From assembly GCA_024642805.1 (NCBI GenBank), contig JAHEAK010000413.1:1-5350 (forward strand): DNA of 5,350 nucleotides. The letters run 5' to 3'. The notes below the pieces were generated by a model. That model was not told the DNA's origin and made no database searches. It saw nothing but the letters and a program-made list of their open reading frames with translations. Of this stretch, positions 1 to 5,350 are shown piece by piece. The DNA comes from Kofleriaceae bacterium (GTDB lineage: Bacteria; Myxococcota_A; Polyangia; Haliangiales; Haliangiaceae). Numbering within the stretch: position 1 is the first letter of the stretch; each line of letters begins with the position of its first letter. A program made the position numbers and the translations under genes.

Positions 1-204
1 GTCGAGAAGCGAGAGATTCATCTTGTCCTCGGCATCGGCAAAGATGCGCAGATTGACGATCTTGCTGGCGATGAGCTCGACATCACTTTCGCCATCTCCC
101 GGACCGGCCCCGATCAGCACTACGAGTCCCTTGCCGATGGCGCCAAGGATCTGGCCATCGACGCTGACACTGGCTTCCGACACTCGCTGTAAAACCGCTC
201 GCAT
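1..204 (-). CDS. dtd: D-aminoacyl-tRNA deacylase, N-terminal part (C-terminus off the left edge)
   Basis: Reading leftward from the ATG at 204-202 gives 68 uninterrupted codons to the window edge. The product begins MRAVLQRVSEASVSVDG, continues with IGKGLVVLIGAG (residues 23-34), and ends with KIVNLRIFADAEDKMNLSLL. This is the characteristic N-terminal half of Dtd. The family is a cytoplasmic homodimer that hydrolyses D-amino acids (and glycine mischarged on tRNA-Ala) from tRNA, which protects translation from D-residues. Family members are about 145-150 residues, so less than half is visible. The conserved SQFTL-type motif and the C-terminal Gly-cisPro region lie beyond the edge and cannot be checked. 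No good Shine-Dalgarno is seen; the 13-bp palindrome at 208-220 sits 3 bases upstream of the start. The gene is divergent from the envelope genes to its right, so it is probably functionally unrelated to them. Identification is strong from the motifs; only completeness is unknown. Confidence 0.93.
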   Translation of the reverse strand, partial: MRAVLQRVSEASVSVDGQILGAIGKGLVVLIGAGPGDGESDVELIASKIVNLRIFADAEDKMNLSLLD

Positions 205-207
205 GGG

Positions 208-220
208 CAGTAGTCTACTG
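208..220. promoter_or_regulatory. 13-bp palindrome next to the dtd start codon
   Basis: CAGTAG-T-CTACTG is a perfect 6-bp inverted repeat around one central base. It lies 3 bases upstream of the dtd ATG, inside the 109-bp divergent region, at the edge of a locally A+T-rich stretch (about 211-236). As RNA it could fold only as a weak 5-bp stem with a 3-base loop, so a DNA-binding operator is more likely than an RNA hairpin. No protein family can be assigned, and chance occurrence is possible. Confidence 0.35.
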
Positions 221-247
221 AAATTACAGGAAAAGTCGAGCAGGCAA

Positions 248-297
248 CCCGGCGGAGCCCTGGGAGGTCCAATGGGTGCATGGGCTGCCCCGCCGGG
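248..297 (+). promoter_or_regulatory. GC-rich hairpin in the leader of the cysteine-rich lipoprotein gene
   Basis: The left arm CCCGGCGGAGCCC (248-260) is fully complementary to GGGCT (282-286) plus CCGCCGGG (290-297). This makes a 13-bp stem interrupted only by a 3-base bulge (GCC, 287-289), with a 21-base loop. It ends 16 bases before the ATG at 314 and just upstream of the AGGA at 300-303, so it would lie in that gene's 5' leader if transcription starts further left. No T-tract follows on either strand, and the flanking genes diverge, so it is not an ordinary terminator. It may be a 5'-leader structure influencing translation or RNA stability. Function is inferred; the pairing is directly visible. 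Confidence 0.45.
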
Positions 298-313
298 GTA
301 GGATGCGCCACCG

Positions 314-799
314 ATGATGCTCCGACTTTCACTTGCTGTTTCACTGCTCTTCCTCGCCGTGGCCTGTGGCGATCAGATTGGTGACTCGTGCAGCCTGAGC
401 ACCGACTGTTCGTCGACGGGCGATCGCATCTGCGACACCAACAGCCCTGGCGGCTATTGCACGATCATTGGTTGCGACGTCGGCACCTGCCCGGATGAAG
501 CCGTGTGTGTGCGTTTCTTTCCCGTGACCAGCTCCAACCGTCCTTGCGATCCGGCTACCGAGGATCAGGGGGCCAATGCCTGTACGGCCGACGAGGTCTG
601 TACCTTCAGTGGAACCTGTGCTCCGAGAAACTCTGAAGTTCGCTTCTGTATGAAGACCTGTGGCGGAGATGGCGATTGTCGCGATGACTACGAGTGTCGC
701 ACGACCGAGCTCATGAAGGAGCACGGCGGCGAGCCCGTTCCTGAGTCAGGCGAAGCGACCGGCAGCAAGACCACCCGCTTCTGCGCCACGGCTCCTTGA
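314..799 (+). CDS. Small cysteine-rich secreted lipoprotein
   Basis: 161 residues. A short signal peptide with R4 and a hydrophobic core (L5-V16) ends in a lipobox, LAVAC, with C18 as the predicted lipidated residue. The mature chain has 16 further cysteines (26, 32, 40, 49, 54, 59, 65, 78, 90, 96, 102, 112, 116, 122, 128, 157), an even number compatible with eight disulfides. Many fall in C-x5-C spacing with acidic fillers (C116-GGDGD-C122-RDDYE-C128). This pattern is common in hypothetical lipoproteins of Myxococcota. No catalytic motif is seen. Residues 129-156 form a cysteine-free, Glu/Gly/Ser-rich, probably flexible tail. The start at 314 has AGGA at 300-303 with a 10-base gap; a second ATG at 317 would change only one residue. 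It probably acts as an envelope-anchored structural or binding protein. It is on the same strand as the FadL pair, 76 bp upstream, so it may be co-transcribed. The specific function is unknown. Confidence 0.87.
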   Translation: MMLRLSLAVSLLFLAVACGDQIGDSCSLSTDCSSTGDRICDTNSPGGYCTIIGCDVGTCPDEAVCVRFFPVTSSNRPCDPATEDQGANACTADEVCTFSGTCAPRNSEVRFCMKTCGGDGDCRDDYECRTTELMKEHGGEPVPESGEATGSKTTRFCATAP

Positions 800-844
800 T
801 CGTTTGCGCTTGATCGCTTGCGCTTGATTGCTGGCTCGCTTGCG
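796..844. repeat. Degenerate 14-bp tandem repeat
   Basis: Unit 1 is TTGATCGTTTGCGC (796-809). Unit 2 is TTGATCGCTTGCGC (810-823), 13 of 14 identical. A third, degraded unit, TTGATTGCTGGCTCGC (824-839), has a 2-base expansion, and TTGCG (840-844) is a trailing fragment. The first unit includes the TGA stop of the cysteine-rich lipoprotein gene (797-799). The array fills much of the 76-bp gap before the first FadL-like gene. It probably arose by slippage; no regulatory role can be shown. I see no terminator or convincing promoter in the gap. Confidence 0.7.
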
Positions 845-875
845 TGGCGTCCTCGGCTCGGGCTAGCTTGCGCCG

Positions 876-2150
876 GTGAAGTCACCCTGGCGCATGGGCG
901 TGTTGGCAAGCGCCCTCCTGTGCGCGCTGCTCTGCACGCCGGCGATGGCTCTGGCCTCACCGCTGGAGCTCTACGGTTTTGGCGCCCGATCATCGGCGAT
1001 GGCTGGCGGAGGCGTGGCTAGCGCGCACAGCTTTGATTGCGTGTATCTCAACCCCGCCGGTCTGGGGCCGCTTCGCGAAAAGTACGTGGCTGGTGGGCTG
1101 TCTTTCGGAAAGCTCGATCTGCGCCTCAACGGTCAGGCTTCGGGCGGAGATGACACCCTTGCTACGACCTTCGGTCTGGTCGTGCCACTGCCGCTCAAGG
1201 GCTCGATGCGCGATCGCCTCACCCTCGGCCTTGGCATCATCGTGCCGCAAAACGCCGTCGCCCGAGCCAGAGCGCCCGCCATCGGCGAGCCGACCTTTGC
1301 CCTCCTCGACTCGCGCTCGGAGGTGGTCGGTATCCAGGTGGCCATGGGCTATGTGCTCGGTCCACGCATGAGCATCGGCGCGGGCGTGTTGGCGCTCGGC
1401 ACCCTGGTTGGCGCGATTCAAGTCGATGTCGATGGTGCAGGACGCTTCATCACCCGCTCGGAGCAAGAGCTGCGCAGCGATTTTGCGCCCGTCCTCGGTC
1501 TGCGCTACCGACCGCGTGACGAGCCTTGGCGCACGGGGCTGAGCCTGCGCGGGGCTTCGAGCGCCGGCTTCGACGTCGAGGTCAACAACACCCTGGGCAC
1601 CAGCTTGCCCCTGTCCTTGCCGCCTCTGCGACTGGTCGGCGTGCCGCAATACGATCCAGCCAGCCTTTCCGCCGAGCTCGATTACGAGCTCGTGGCGGGC
1701 GCGAACATTGCCCTGCAGCTCGATTACAAACACTGGAGCGCCTTTCCCCGACCCACCAACAATCCGCTGGCCACCGGTGAGGTGCTCGCCGAGCCCGACT
1801 TTCACGACACCCTGGTGCCGCGTCTGAGTGGCGAGTGGCGCCAAGCTCATGGTGCCGTGCATCTGGCCGCGCGCGCGGGCTACGCTTTTATCTACTCACC
1901 GGCGCCAGAGATGAGCGGCGCACAGAGCCTGGTCGACAACCACCGCCATCTCTTGGCCACCGGCCTGGGCGTCGACTTTCCAGACAGCGACTTTCCCTTT
2001 CAGATAGACGCCTGGATGCAAGTGCATCAGCTCATCGCGCGCACGCACAACAAGGACGCGCAGCAGGTCGTCGACAGCGGGGCCATCGACTCCATTCGCG
2101 GCACCGGTCGCATCATCATCGCCGGAGTGACCCTGGGAGTGCGGCTATGA
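876..2150 (+). CDS. FadL/OMPP1-type outer-membrane beta-barrel protein, first of a tandem pair
   Basis: 424 residues. The signal peptide has K2 and R6, then a hydrophobic stretch (9-20), with likely signal peptidase I cleavage at ALA-SPLEL after A27. The mature N-terminus (YGFGARSSAMAGGG, 33-46, then YLNPAGL, 57-63) matches the FadL/TodX/OMPP1 plug with its conserved NPA. Alternating amphipathic, Gly-rich strands follow, with a DYKHWSAF segment (283-290), FHDTLVPR (309-316) and SPAPE...VDN (341-355). The chain ends in strand-like GVTLGVRL, as barrels do. Known members import long-chain fatty acids or other hydrophobic compounds across the outer membrane; the substrate here is unknown. The start is GTG at 876, the first possible after an in-frame TAG at 864. 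ATG at 894 is an alternative but would remove both basic residues from the signal peptide. Neither start has a good Shine-Dalgarno. The stop overlaps the next gene's ATG. Cysteines 16 and 20 in the signal peptide are not in a lipobox. Confidence 0.9.
   Translation: MKSPWRMGVLASALLCALLCTPAMALASPLELYGFGARSSAMAGGGVASAHSFDCVYLNPAGLGPLREKYVAGGLSFGKLDLRLNGQASGGDDTLATTFGLVVPLPLKGSMRDRLTLGLGIIVPQNAVARARAPAIGEPTFALLDSRSEVVGIQVAMGYVLGPRMSIGAGVLALGTLVGAIQVDVDGAGRFITRSEQELRSDFAPVLGLRYRPRDEPWRTGLSLRGASSAGFDVEVNNTLGTSLPLSLPPLRLVGVPQYDPASLSAELDYELVAGANIALQLDYKHWSAFPRPTNNPLATGEVLAEPDFHDTLVPRLSGEWRQAHGAVHLAARAGYAFIYSPAPEMSGAQSLVDNHRHLLATGLGVDFPDSDFPFQIDAWMQVHQLIARTHNKDAQQVVDSGAIDSIRGTGRIIIAGVTLGVRL
2135..2139 (+). 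promoter_or_regulatory. Ribosome binding site of the second FadL-like gene
   Basis: GGGAG lies 7 bases before the ATG at 2147, inside the last codons of the upstream gene. It supports starting there rather than at any of the open codons upstream: the frame is open back to about 1835 but overlaps the first FadL-like gene, and the residues before 2147 have no signal-peptide character. Confidence 0.65.
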
Positions 2151-3472
2151 GGCGCGTCACAGCGCTGGCGGCGGTGGCCCTGCTTGCCCTTAGCGGGCGC
2201 GCCCATGGCAATCCGCTCACCATGTATGGTTCGGGGGCGCGCGGCGTCGGCATGGGCGGCGCGCAGACCGCCGCCTCCCGCGACAGCAGCGCCAACTTCT
2301 ACAACCCGGCACTCCTGGCTCGTCTGCCCCATCTCGAGATCGATGTCGGCTATCGCCTGACCCTGCCCGACCTTCGACTCAACGATCACTCTCTTGGTGT
2401 CGACAGCACACGCGGCACGCGCATGTCACTGGCCATGCCAGGGCAGCTGGGCGGCGTGCATTTGGCCACGGGCCTCTCGGTTTACTTGCCCGATCAGCAG
2501 CTCACGCGCATTCGTTCGCTCAGTCAGGAGCAGCCGCGCTTTGCGCTCTACGACAATCGCGCCCAACGTATCTTCCTCGGGGTCAACCTGGCCGTCGCCA
2601 TCGGTGACAAGCTCAGCCTGGGCGCTGGCCTGGGTTATCTGACGGCGACCAGCGGCAGCGTCACCTTGCTTGGTCGCGTCGGCTTTCCCGATGCCGCTGA
2701 TTCCGATCTGCGTCTGTCCATGGACGTCGACGTCAAGCGGCTGGTCTATCCCAGCCTCGGTATCGCCTACCAGCTGCGACCCTGGTTGCGCGTAGCGGGC
2801 GCGTTCCGGGGTGGCCTGCAGCCGATTACCGATCTGAGTGTCGACATCCAAGGCGACATCGGTTCCGCGCAACGCGATCCGATCGTCGAGGATGCCGCCG
2901 TGCACTTGCGAACGGTCTCGCTCTCGCACTTTCAACCCGCCGAGTTTTGTCTTGGCCTCGAGGCGCGCATCAGTTCGCGGCTGACGCTTGCCAGTGATCT
3001 GGCACTGCACCGCTGGTCCAAGTTCCGCAATCCGGCTGCACTCCTCGAGAGCGAGCTCGAGCTCGGCGAGTTCAACGAGTTTCTCAAGGTGCCCGAGCCG
3101 CTGCTTTTGGCAGCGACCAGCTATCACGACATCTTGATTCCTCGCATGGGTCTGGAGTGGTTGGCGCACAGCTCTGCTCGCCGCGATGTTCATACCCGCG
3201 TCGGCTATAGCTACGAGCCATCACCCGCCCCGGAACAAATCGGCGTGACCAACTTCGTCGACAACGACAAGCACACCGCATCCCTTGGTGCAGGCTTGAC
3301 CATGCGCGAGTTTGGGCCTTTTCTCTCGCCGCTCTCTCTCGATGCCAGCGTGGCTCTGGCGCTCTTGCCAAGCCGCTCGCACCACAAGCTCAGCCCCATC
3401 GATCCCATCGGCGACTATCGCTCGTCGGGGAGCATCTGGCAGTTCTTCATGACCTCGAGGTTTCGCTTTTGA
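2147..3472 (+). CDS. FadL/OMPP1-type outer-membrane beta-barrel protein, second of a tandem pair
   Basis: 441 residues. The signal peptide has R2-R3 and an Ala/Leu-rich core (5-15), with likely cleavage at AHG-NPLTM after G21. The mature start YGSGARGVGMGGA (27-39) and FYNPALL (51-57) are the FadL-family plug with NPA. Landmarks occur in the same order as in the preceding gene: LPDLRLND (73-80), RFALYDNRA (131-139), LHRWSKF (287-293), YHDILIPRMGLEW (326-338), PSPAPE (358-363), VDNDKH (371-376). The two are therefore clear paralogues, though well diverged. This copy is longer between about residues 230 and 325, including a Glu/Leu-rich loop (ESELELGEF, 301-309). The C-terminus SRFRF ends in Phe, the typical outer-membrane barrel signal. 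Its ATG overlaps the previous stop (ATGA, 2147-2150) and its TGA overlaps the next ATG (TGATG), indicating translational coupling. The predicted role is passage of a hydrophobic substrate across the outer membrane; the substrate is unknown. Confidence 0.92.
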   Translation: MRRVTALAAVALLALSGRAHGNPLTMYGSGARGVGMGGAQTAASRDSSANFYNPALLARLPHLEIDVGYRLTLPDLRLNDHSLGVDSTRGTRMSLAMPGQLGGVHLATGLSVYLPDQQLTRIRSLSQEQPRFALYDNRAQRIFLGVNLAVAIGDKLSLGAGLGYLTATSGSVTLLGRVGFPDAADSDLRLSMDVDVKRLVYPSLGIAYQLRPWLRVAGAFRGGLQPITDLSVDIQGDIGSAQRDPIVEDAAVHLRTVSLSHFQPAEFCLGLEARISSRLTLASDLALHRWSKFRNPAALLESELELGEFNEFLKVPEPLLLAATSYHDILIPRMGLEWLAHSSARRDVHTRVGYSYEPSPAPEQIGVTNFVDNDKHTASLGAGLTMREFGPFLSPLSLDASVALALLPSRSHHKLSPIDPIGDYRSSGSIWQFFMTSRFRF

Positions 3473-4506
3473 TGACGATTACAAGCGCAACGCGCGTCGA
3501 CACCAGTCGCTCTCTTCGGGCTCCTAGACCCGCCCTGAGGGCGTTTCTAGTGTACGTGGCCTTGGCATCGGCAAGCACAGCCTGTGGACTTGGTCTCTTT
3601 GCCGACGAGGGTGGCGGCGCCGACAACTTGCCGCTGCGAGGCGCTGGCCCCTACCGCGTGCAGGCTCCCGACTTCGACACGCCCGCCGATGAGCCCTACG
3701 TGGTTGCGCAGCCGATCGTCAGCCTGCTCGACCCAGCCGTGCTCGGCGACGAGATCCAAGGCTACGAAATCTTCTATACCCGCATCGAAGATCAAAGCAG
3801 TGAGATCTGGCAGGTGGAACTGCCCAGCATCGATCAACTGCCTTCGAGTGCGCCGCAGCCGGTTCTCGCCGCCGACGCCGATTGGGAACAAGGAGTGGTT
3901 GCGTCACCCTCCCTCTTCGTCGATGGCGAGGCCAGGCTTCTGTACTATCGCGGTGGCGTCGATCAGCGTGCGATTGGCCGTGCGCGCTCCGAGGGGCCAG
4001 GGCAGCCCTTCGTGAAAGATCCAGGCAATCCACTCTTCGCGGGCGACGATCCCTTCCTGGCCAAGAGCGGTGAGCGAAGCTTCTTGGTCTATTGCGATCC
4101 CGAGCATCGCCGAATCTACCTGCGCGAGAGTGAGGGCGACGACGAGTTCGGCGAAGCGCAAGAGATCCTGGCCCGTCGCACCGGCAGCGAGCTTGCCTTC
4201 GATCGCCTGGCGGTGTCGGCGCCGGCCCTGCTCATCACGCCCACCCTGGAGGGCTCTCTGCATTTTGGTCTCTTCTATGCGGGCACGACGCGCAACCAGG
4301 CCGACGAGGCGGTCGAGGCCATCGGCTATGTCGCTCGTTTCGAGGGCGAATCGTGGCAGCGATTCTTGAAAGGCACGGCCATTGTCGACGCCGGGCCTGC
4401 AGGAGCCGGGGGACCAGCGCCAGTAATTGGTGTTTCGAGCGCTACACTTTTCTTTCACCAGCCCCGACAAGGGCGCGGGCGCATTGCGGTTGCACTCGCA
4501 CCCTAG
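3472..4506 (+). CDS. Predicted lipoprotein with a five-bladed beta-propeller-like domain
   Basis: 344 residues. A long basic n-region (R8, R13, R16, R19, R23) precedes a hydrophobic core (24-35) and a lipobox, ASTAC, with C38 as the predicted lipid anchor. A Gly/Asp-rich linker (39-75) follows. The remainder shows about five repeated strand modules: about 79-115 (GYEIFYTR), 144-175 (SPSLFVDG...LLYYRGG...IGRARSEG), 192-220 (DPFLAKSG...FLVYCD...IYLRES), 248-297 (LFYAG...AIGYVARFEG) and 314-342 (ATLFFHQ...GRIAVAL). This resembles five-bladed propellers of the GH43/GH32/GH130 type. I cannot identify a catalytic acid set, so a binding or scaffold role is as likely as a glycosidase. The ATG at 3472 overlaps the previous stop by one base; an in-frame TTG at 3469 would add one residue. 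GAGG at 3457-3460 is the best upstream purine run, 11 bases from ATG and 8 from TTG. It is likely coupled to, and may partner, the FadL pair. I do not recognise a named family. Confidence 0.85.
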   Translation: MTITSATRVDTSRSLRAPRPALRAFLVYVALASASTACGLGLFADEGGGADNLPLRGAGPYRVQAPDFDTPADEPYVVAQPIVSLLDPAVLGDEIQGYEIFYTRIEDQSSEIWQVELPSIDQLPSSAPQPVLAADADWEQGVVASPSLFVDGEARLLYYRGGVDQRAIGRARSEGPGQPFVKDPGNPLFAGDDPFLAKSGERSFLVYCDPEHRRIYLRESEGDDEFGEAQEILARRTGSELAFDRLAVSAPALLITPTLEGSLHFGLFYAGTTRNQADEAVEAIGYVARFEGESWQRFLKGTAIVDAGPAGAGGPAPVIGVSSATLFFHQPRQGRGRIAVALAP

Positions 4507-4535
4507 GCGTCAGGACGGGTTCGAGCGCACGACTC

Positions 4536-4550
4536 TCAGTAATTACCTGA
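4536..4550. repeat. Imperfect AT-centred palindrome in the gap before the MBL gene
   Basis: TCAGTAATTACCTGA pairs TCAG with CTGA around the TAATTA core, with one extra C. It lies 30 bases after the stop at 4506 and about 94 bases before the next ATG. No T-tract follows, so it is not an intrinsic terminator. The rest of the 4507-4643 gap shows no terminator and no convincing -35/-10 pair (TTGGCA at 4609-4614 has no matching -10 at normal spacing). It could be an operator, or chance. Confidence 0.25.
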
Positions 4551-4643
4551 TTGGCCAGTGATGGGCACAGCAACGCGCGCACATTGCCTGGAATGCGATC
4601 TGTGGATCTTGGCATTTCAGCATGATACGTTGGGGTTTCGGGC

Positions 4644-5350
4644 ATGAAGGTTCGATTTTGGGGAGTGCGCGGGTCGTTTCCGGTTCCCGGAAAGGCAACC
4701 AATCGATACGGGGGCAACACCTCCTGCGTCGAAGTGGATGTCCGTGGCCACGCTCCGATCATCATCGACGCTGGCACAGGGCTGCGCCACCTGGGCAAGC
4801 ACCTGGTTAAAGACGTGCTGAGCGAAGGTCGTGGCGTGGTGCACTTGCTGATAAGTCACACCCACTGGGATCACATCCAGGGTTTGCCCTACTTTGCTCC
4901 TCTCTATGGCGAGGGCAACGAGATGCAAATCTACGCTCGCCAGCCCGGCGACACGCATCTAGGGGCCGTCTTTGCTCGCCAGAATGATGGGCCCTACTTC
5001 CCCGTGCCTCTCGATCAGCTCAAGGCGCGTGTCGACTTCAACGAGCTCCTCGAAGGACAGAACTTTTCTATTGGCGACGTCAAGGTGCGCTGCACCCGTC
5101 TGAATCATCCCTGGATTGCGATGGCCTATCGTCTCGAGCACGAAGGCAAATCCATGGTGTACTGCTCGGATACTGCTCCTTTCCGCGACATCTTGCTCGA
5201 GCACGAGTTCATCGCGACCCCTCCCGAGATTGGCGCACCCCTGGATCACGAGCAGGAAGTGAAGTTGCGAATGATGCGCGAGCAGCTGGTCGAGCTGTGT
5301 CGCGATACCGATTTCCTGATCTACGACACCCAGTTCACGCCCGCCGAGTA
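4644..5350 (+). CDS. MBL-fold metallohydrolase, N-terminal part (runs off the right edge)
   Basis: An open frame of 235 full codons from ATG 4644 to the window edge with no stop. It starts MKVRFWGVRGSFPVPG and has NRYGGNTSCVEV (20-31), IIIDAGTGLRHLG (39-51), the metal-binding HTHWDH signature (72-77) in SHTHWDHIQGLPYF, LNHPW (153-157; H155 a likely ligand), CSDTAP (174-179; D176 a likely bridging Asp) and YDTQFTPAE (227-235). These are hallmarks of the metallo-beta-lactamase superfamily, in the PhnP/RNase Z-like (Lactamase_B_2) branch, normally a two-metal cytoplasmic hydrolase acting on phosphoester-type substrates. No signal peptide is seen. Members are about 270 residues alone, and some carry extra C-terminal signalling domains, which cannot be judged here. 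The substrate is unknown. A weak purine run (TGGGG, 4631-4635) precedes the start. It is separated from the propeller gene by 137 bp and is probably an independent gene. Confidence 0.92.
   Translation, partial: MKVRFWGVRGSFPVPGKATNRYGGNTSCVEVDVRGHAPIIIDAGTGLRHLGKHLVKDVLSEGRGVVHLLISHTHWDHIQGLPYFAPLYGEGNEMQIYARQPGDTHLGAVFARQNDGPYFPVPLDQLKARVDFNELLEGQNFSIGDVKVRCTRLNHPWIAMAYRLEHEGKSMVYCSDTAPFRDILLEHEFIATPPEIGAPLDHEQEVKLRMMREQLVELCRDTDFLIYDTQFTPAE

Noticed and set aside
23..301. Rightward open frame of 92 residues at the left end
   Set aside because: It is antisense to dtd, whose protein motifs are unmistakable on the other strand.
891..935. Lipoprotein signal for the first FadL-like protein (LLCALLC)
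   Set aside because: Leu precedes both cysteines at position -1, which does not fit a lipobox; an ALA-type signal peptidase I site follows.
1674..1692. Repeated CGAGCTCG octamers
   Set aside because: Explained by the coding of Glu-Leu-Asp-Tyr-Glu-Leu in the first FadL-like gene.
990..1862. Long antisense open frame of 290 residues
   Set aside because: It is the mirror of a recognised coding sequence in GC-rich DNA, with no recognisable domain.
1835..2146. Open frame upstream of the second FadL-like gene that would extend it by 104 residues
   Set aside because: It lies out of frame inside the well-supported first FadL-like gene, is Arg/His-rich and low in barrel character, and the ATG at 2147 has a good ribosome site followed by a proper signal peptide.
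3052..3065. Perfect 14-bp palindrome CGAGCTCGAGCTCG
   Set aside because: Explained by consecutive Glu-Leu codons (gag ctc) within the second FadL-like gene.
2426..3193. Long antisense open frame of 255 residues
   Set aside because: It is a shadow of the second FadL-like gene; its composition simply reflects the opposite-strand codons.
4609..4625. TTGGCA-based promoter or sigma-54 site upstream of the MBL gene
   Set aside because: No -10 hexamer at normal spacing, and the GC of a -12 element is not at the required distance from the GG.

Overview
The window looks like chromosomal DNA from a GC-rich Gram-negative bacterium, by eye about 60% G+C. Two FadL-type outer-membrane proteins and two predicted lipoproteins point to an outer membrane. 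A cysteine-rich 'C-x5-C' lipoprotein next to divergent FadL-like proteins is most familiar from Myxococcota and related former Deltaproteobacteria. That taxonomic assignment is an inference, because no marker gene settles it. I see no rRNA, tRNA, CRISPR array, insertion sequence or prophage gene.

Layout. Positions 1-204 (minus strand) hold the N-terminal 68 codons of dtd, D-aminoacyl-tRNA deacylase, which runs off the left edge. Positions 205-313 are a divergent intergenic region with a 13-bp DNA palindrome beside the dtd start and a GC-rich 13-bp-stem hairpin just ahead of the rightward gene. Rightward genes follow: a small cysteine-rich lipoprotein (314-799); a 49-bp run of degenerate 14-bp tandem repeats (796-844); two tandem FadL/OMPP1-type outer-membrane proteins (876-2150 and 2147-3472); a lipoprotein with a probable five-bladed beta-propeller (3472-4506); a 137-bp gap without a clear terminator or promoter; and the start of an MBL-fold metallohydrolase (4644 to the right edge).

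How the genes relate. The two FadL-like genes and the propeller lipoprotein are joined by a 4-base ATGA overlap and a 1-base TGATG overlap, so they are very probably one translationally coupled unit. All three products are predicted to be exported to the envelope. The simplest reading is an outer-membrane module with two related but diverged FadL-like barrels and a lipid-anchored propeller partner; its substrate cannot be read from sequence. The cysteine-rich lipoprotein lies 76 bp upstream on the same strand and could belong to the same transcript. dtd (translation quality control) and the MBL protein look like unrelated neighbours. The FadL-FadL-propeller module is the best candidate for something undescribed.
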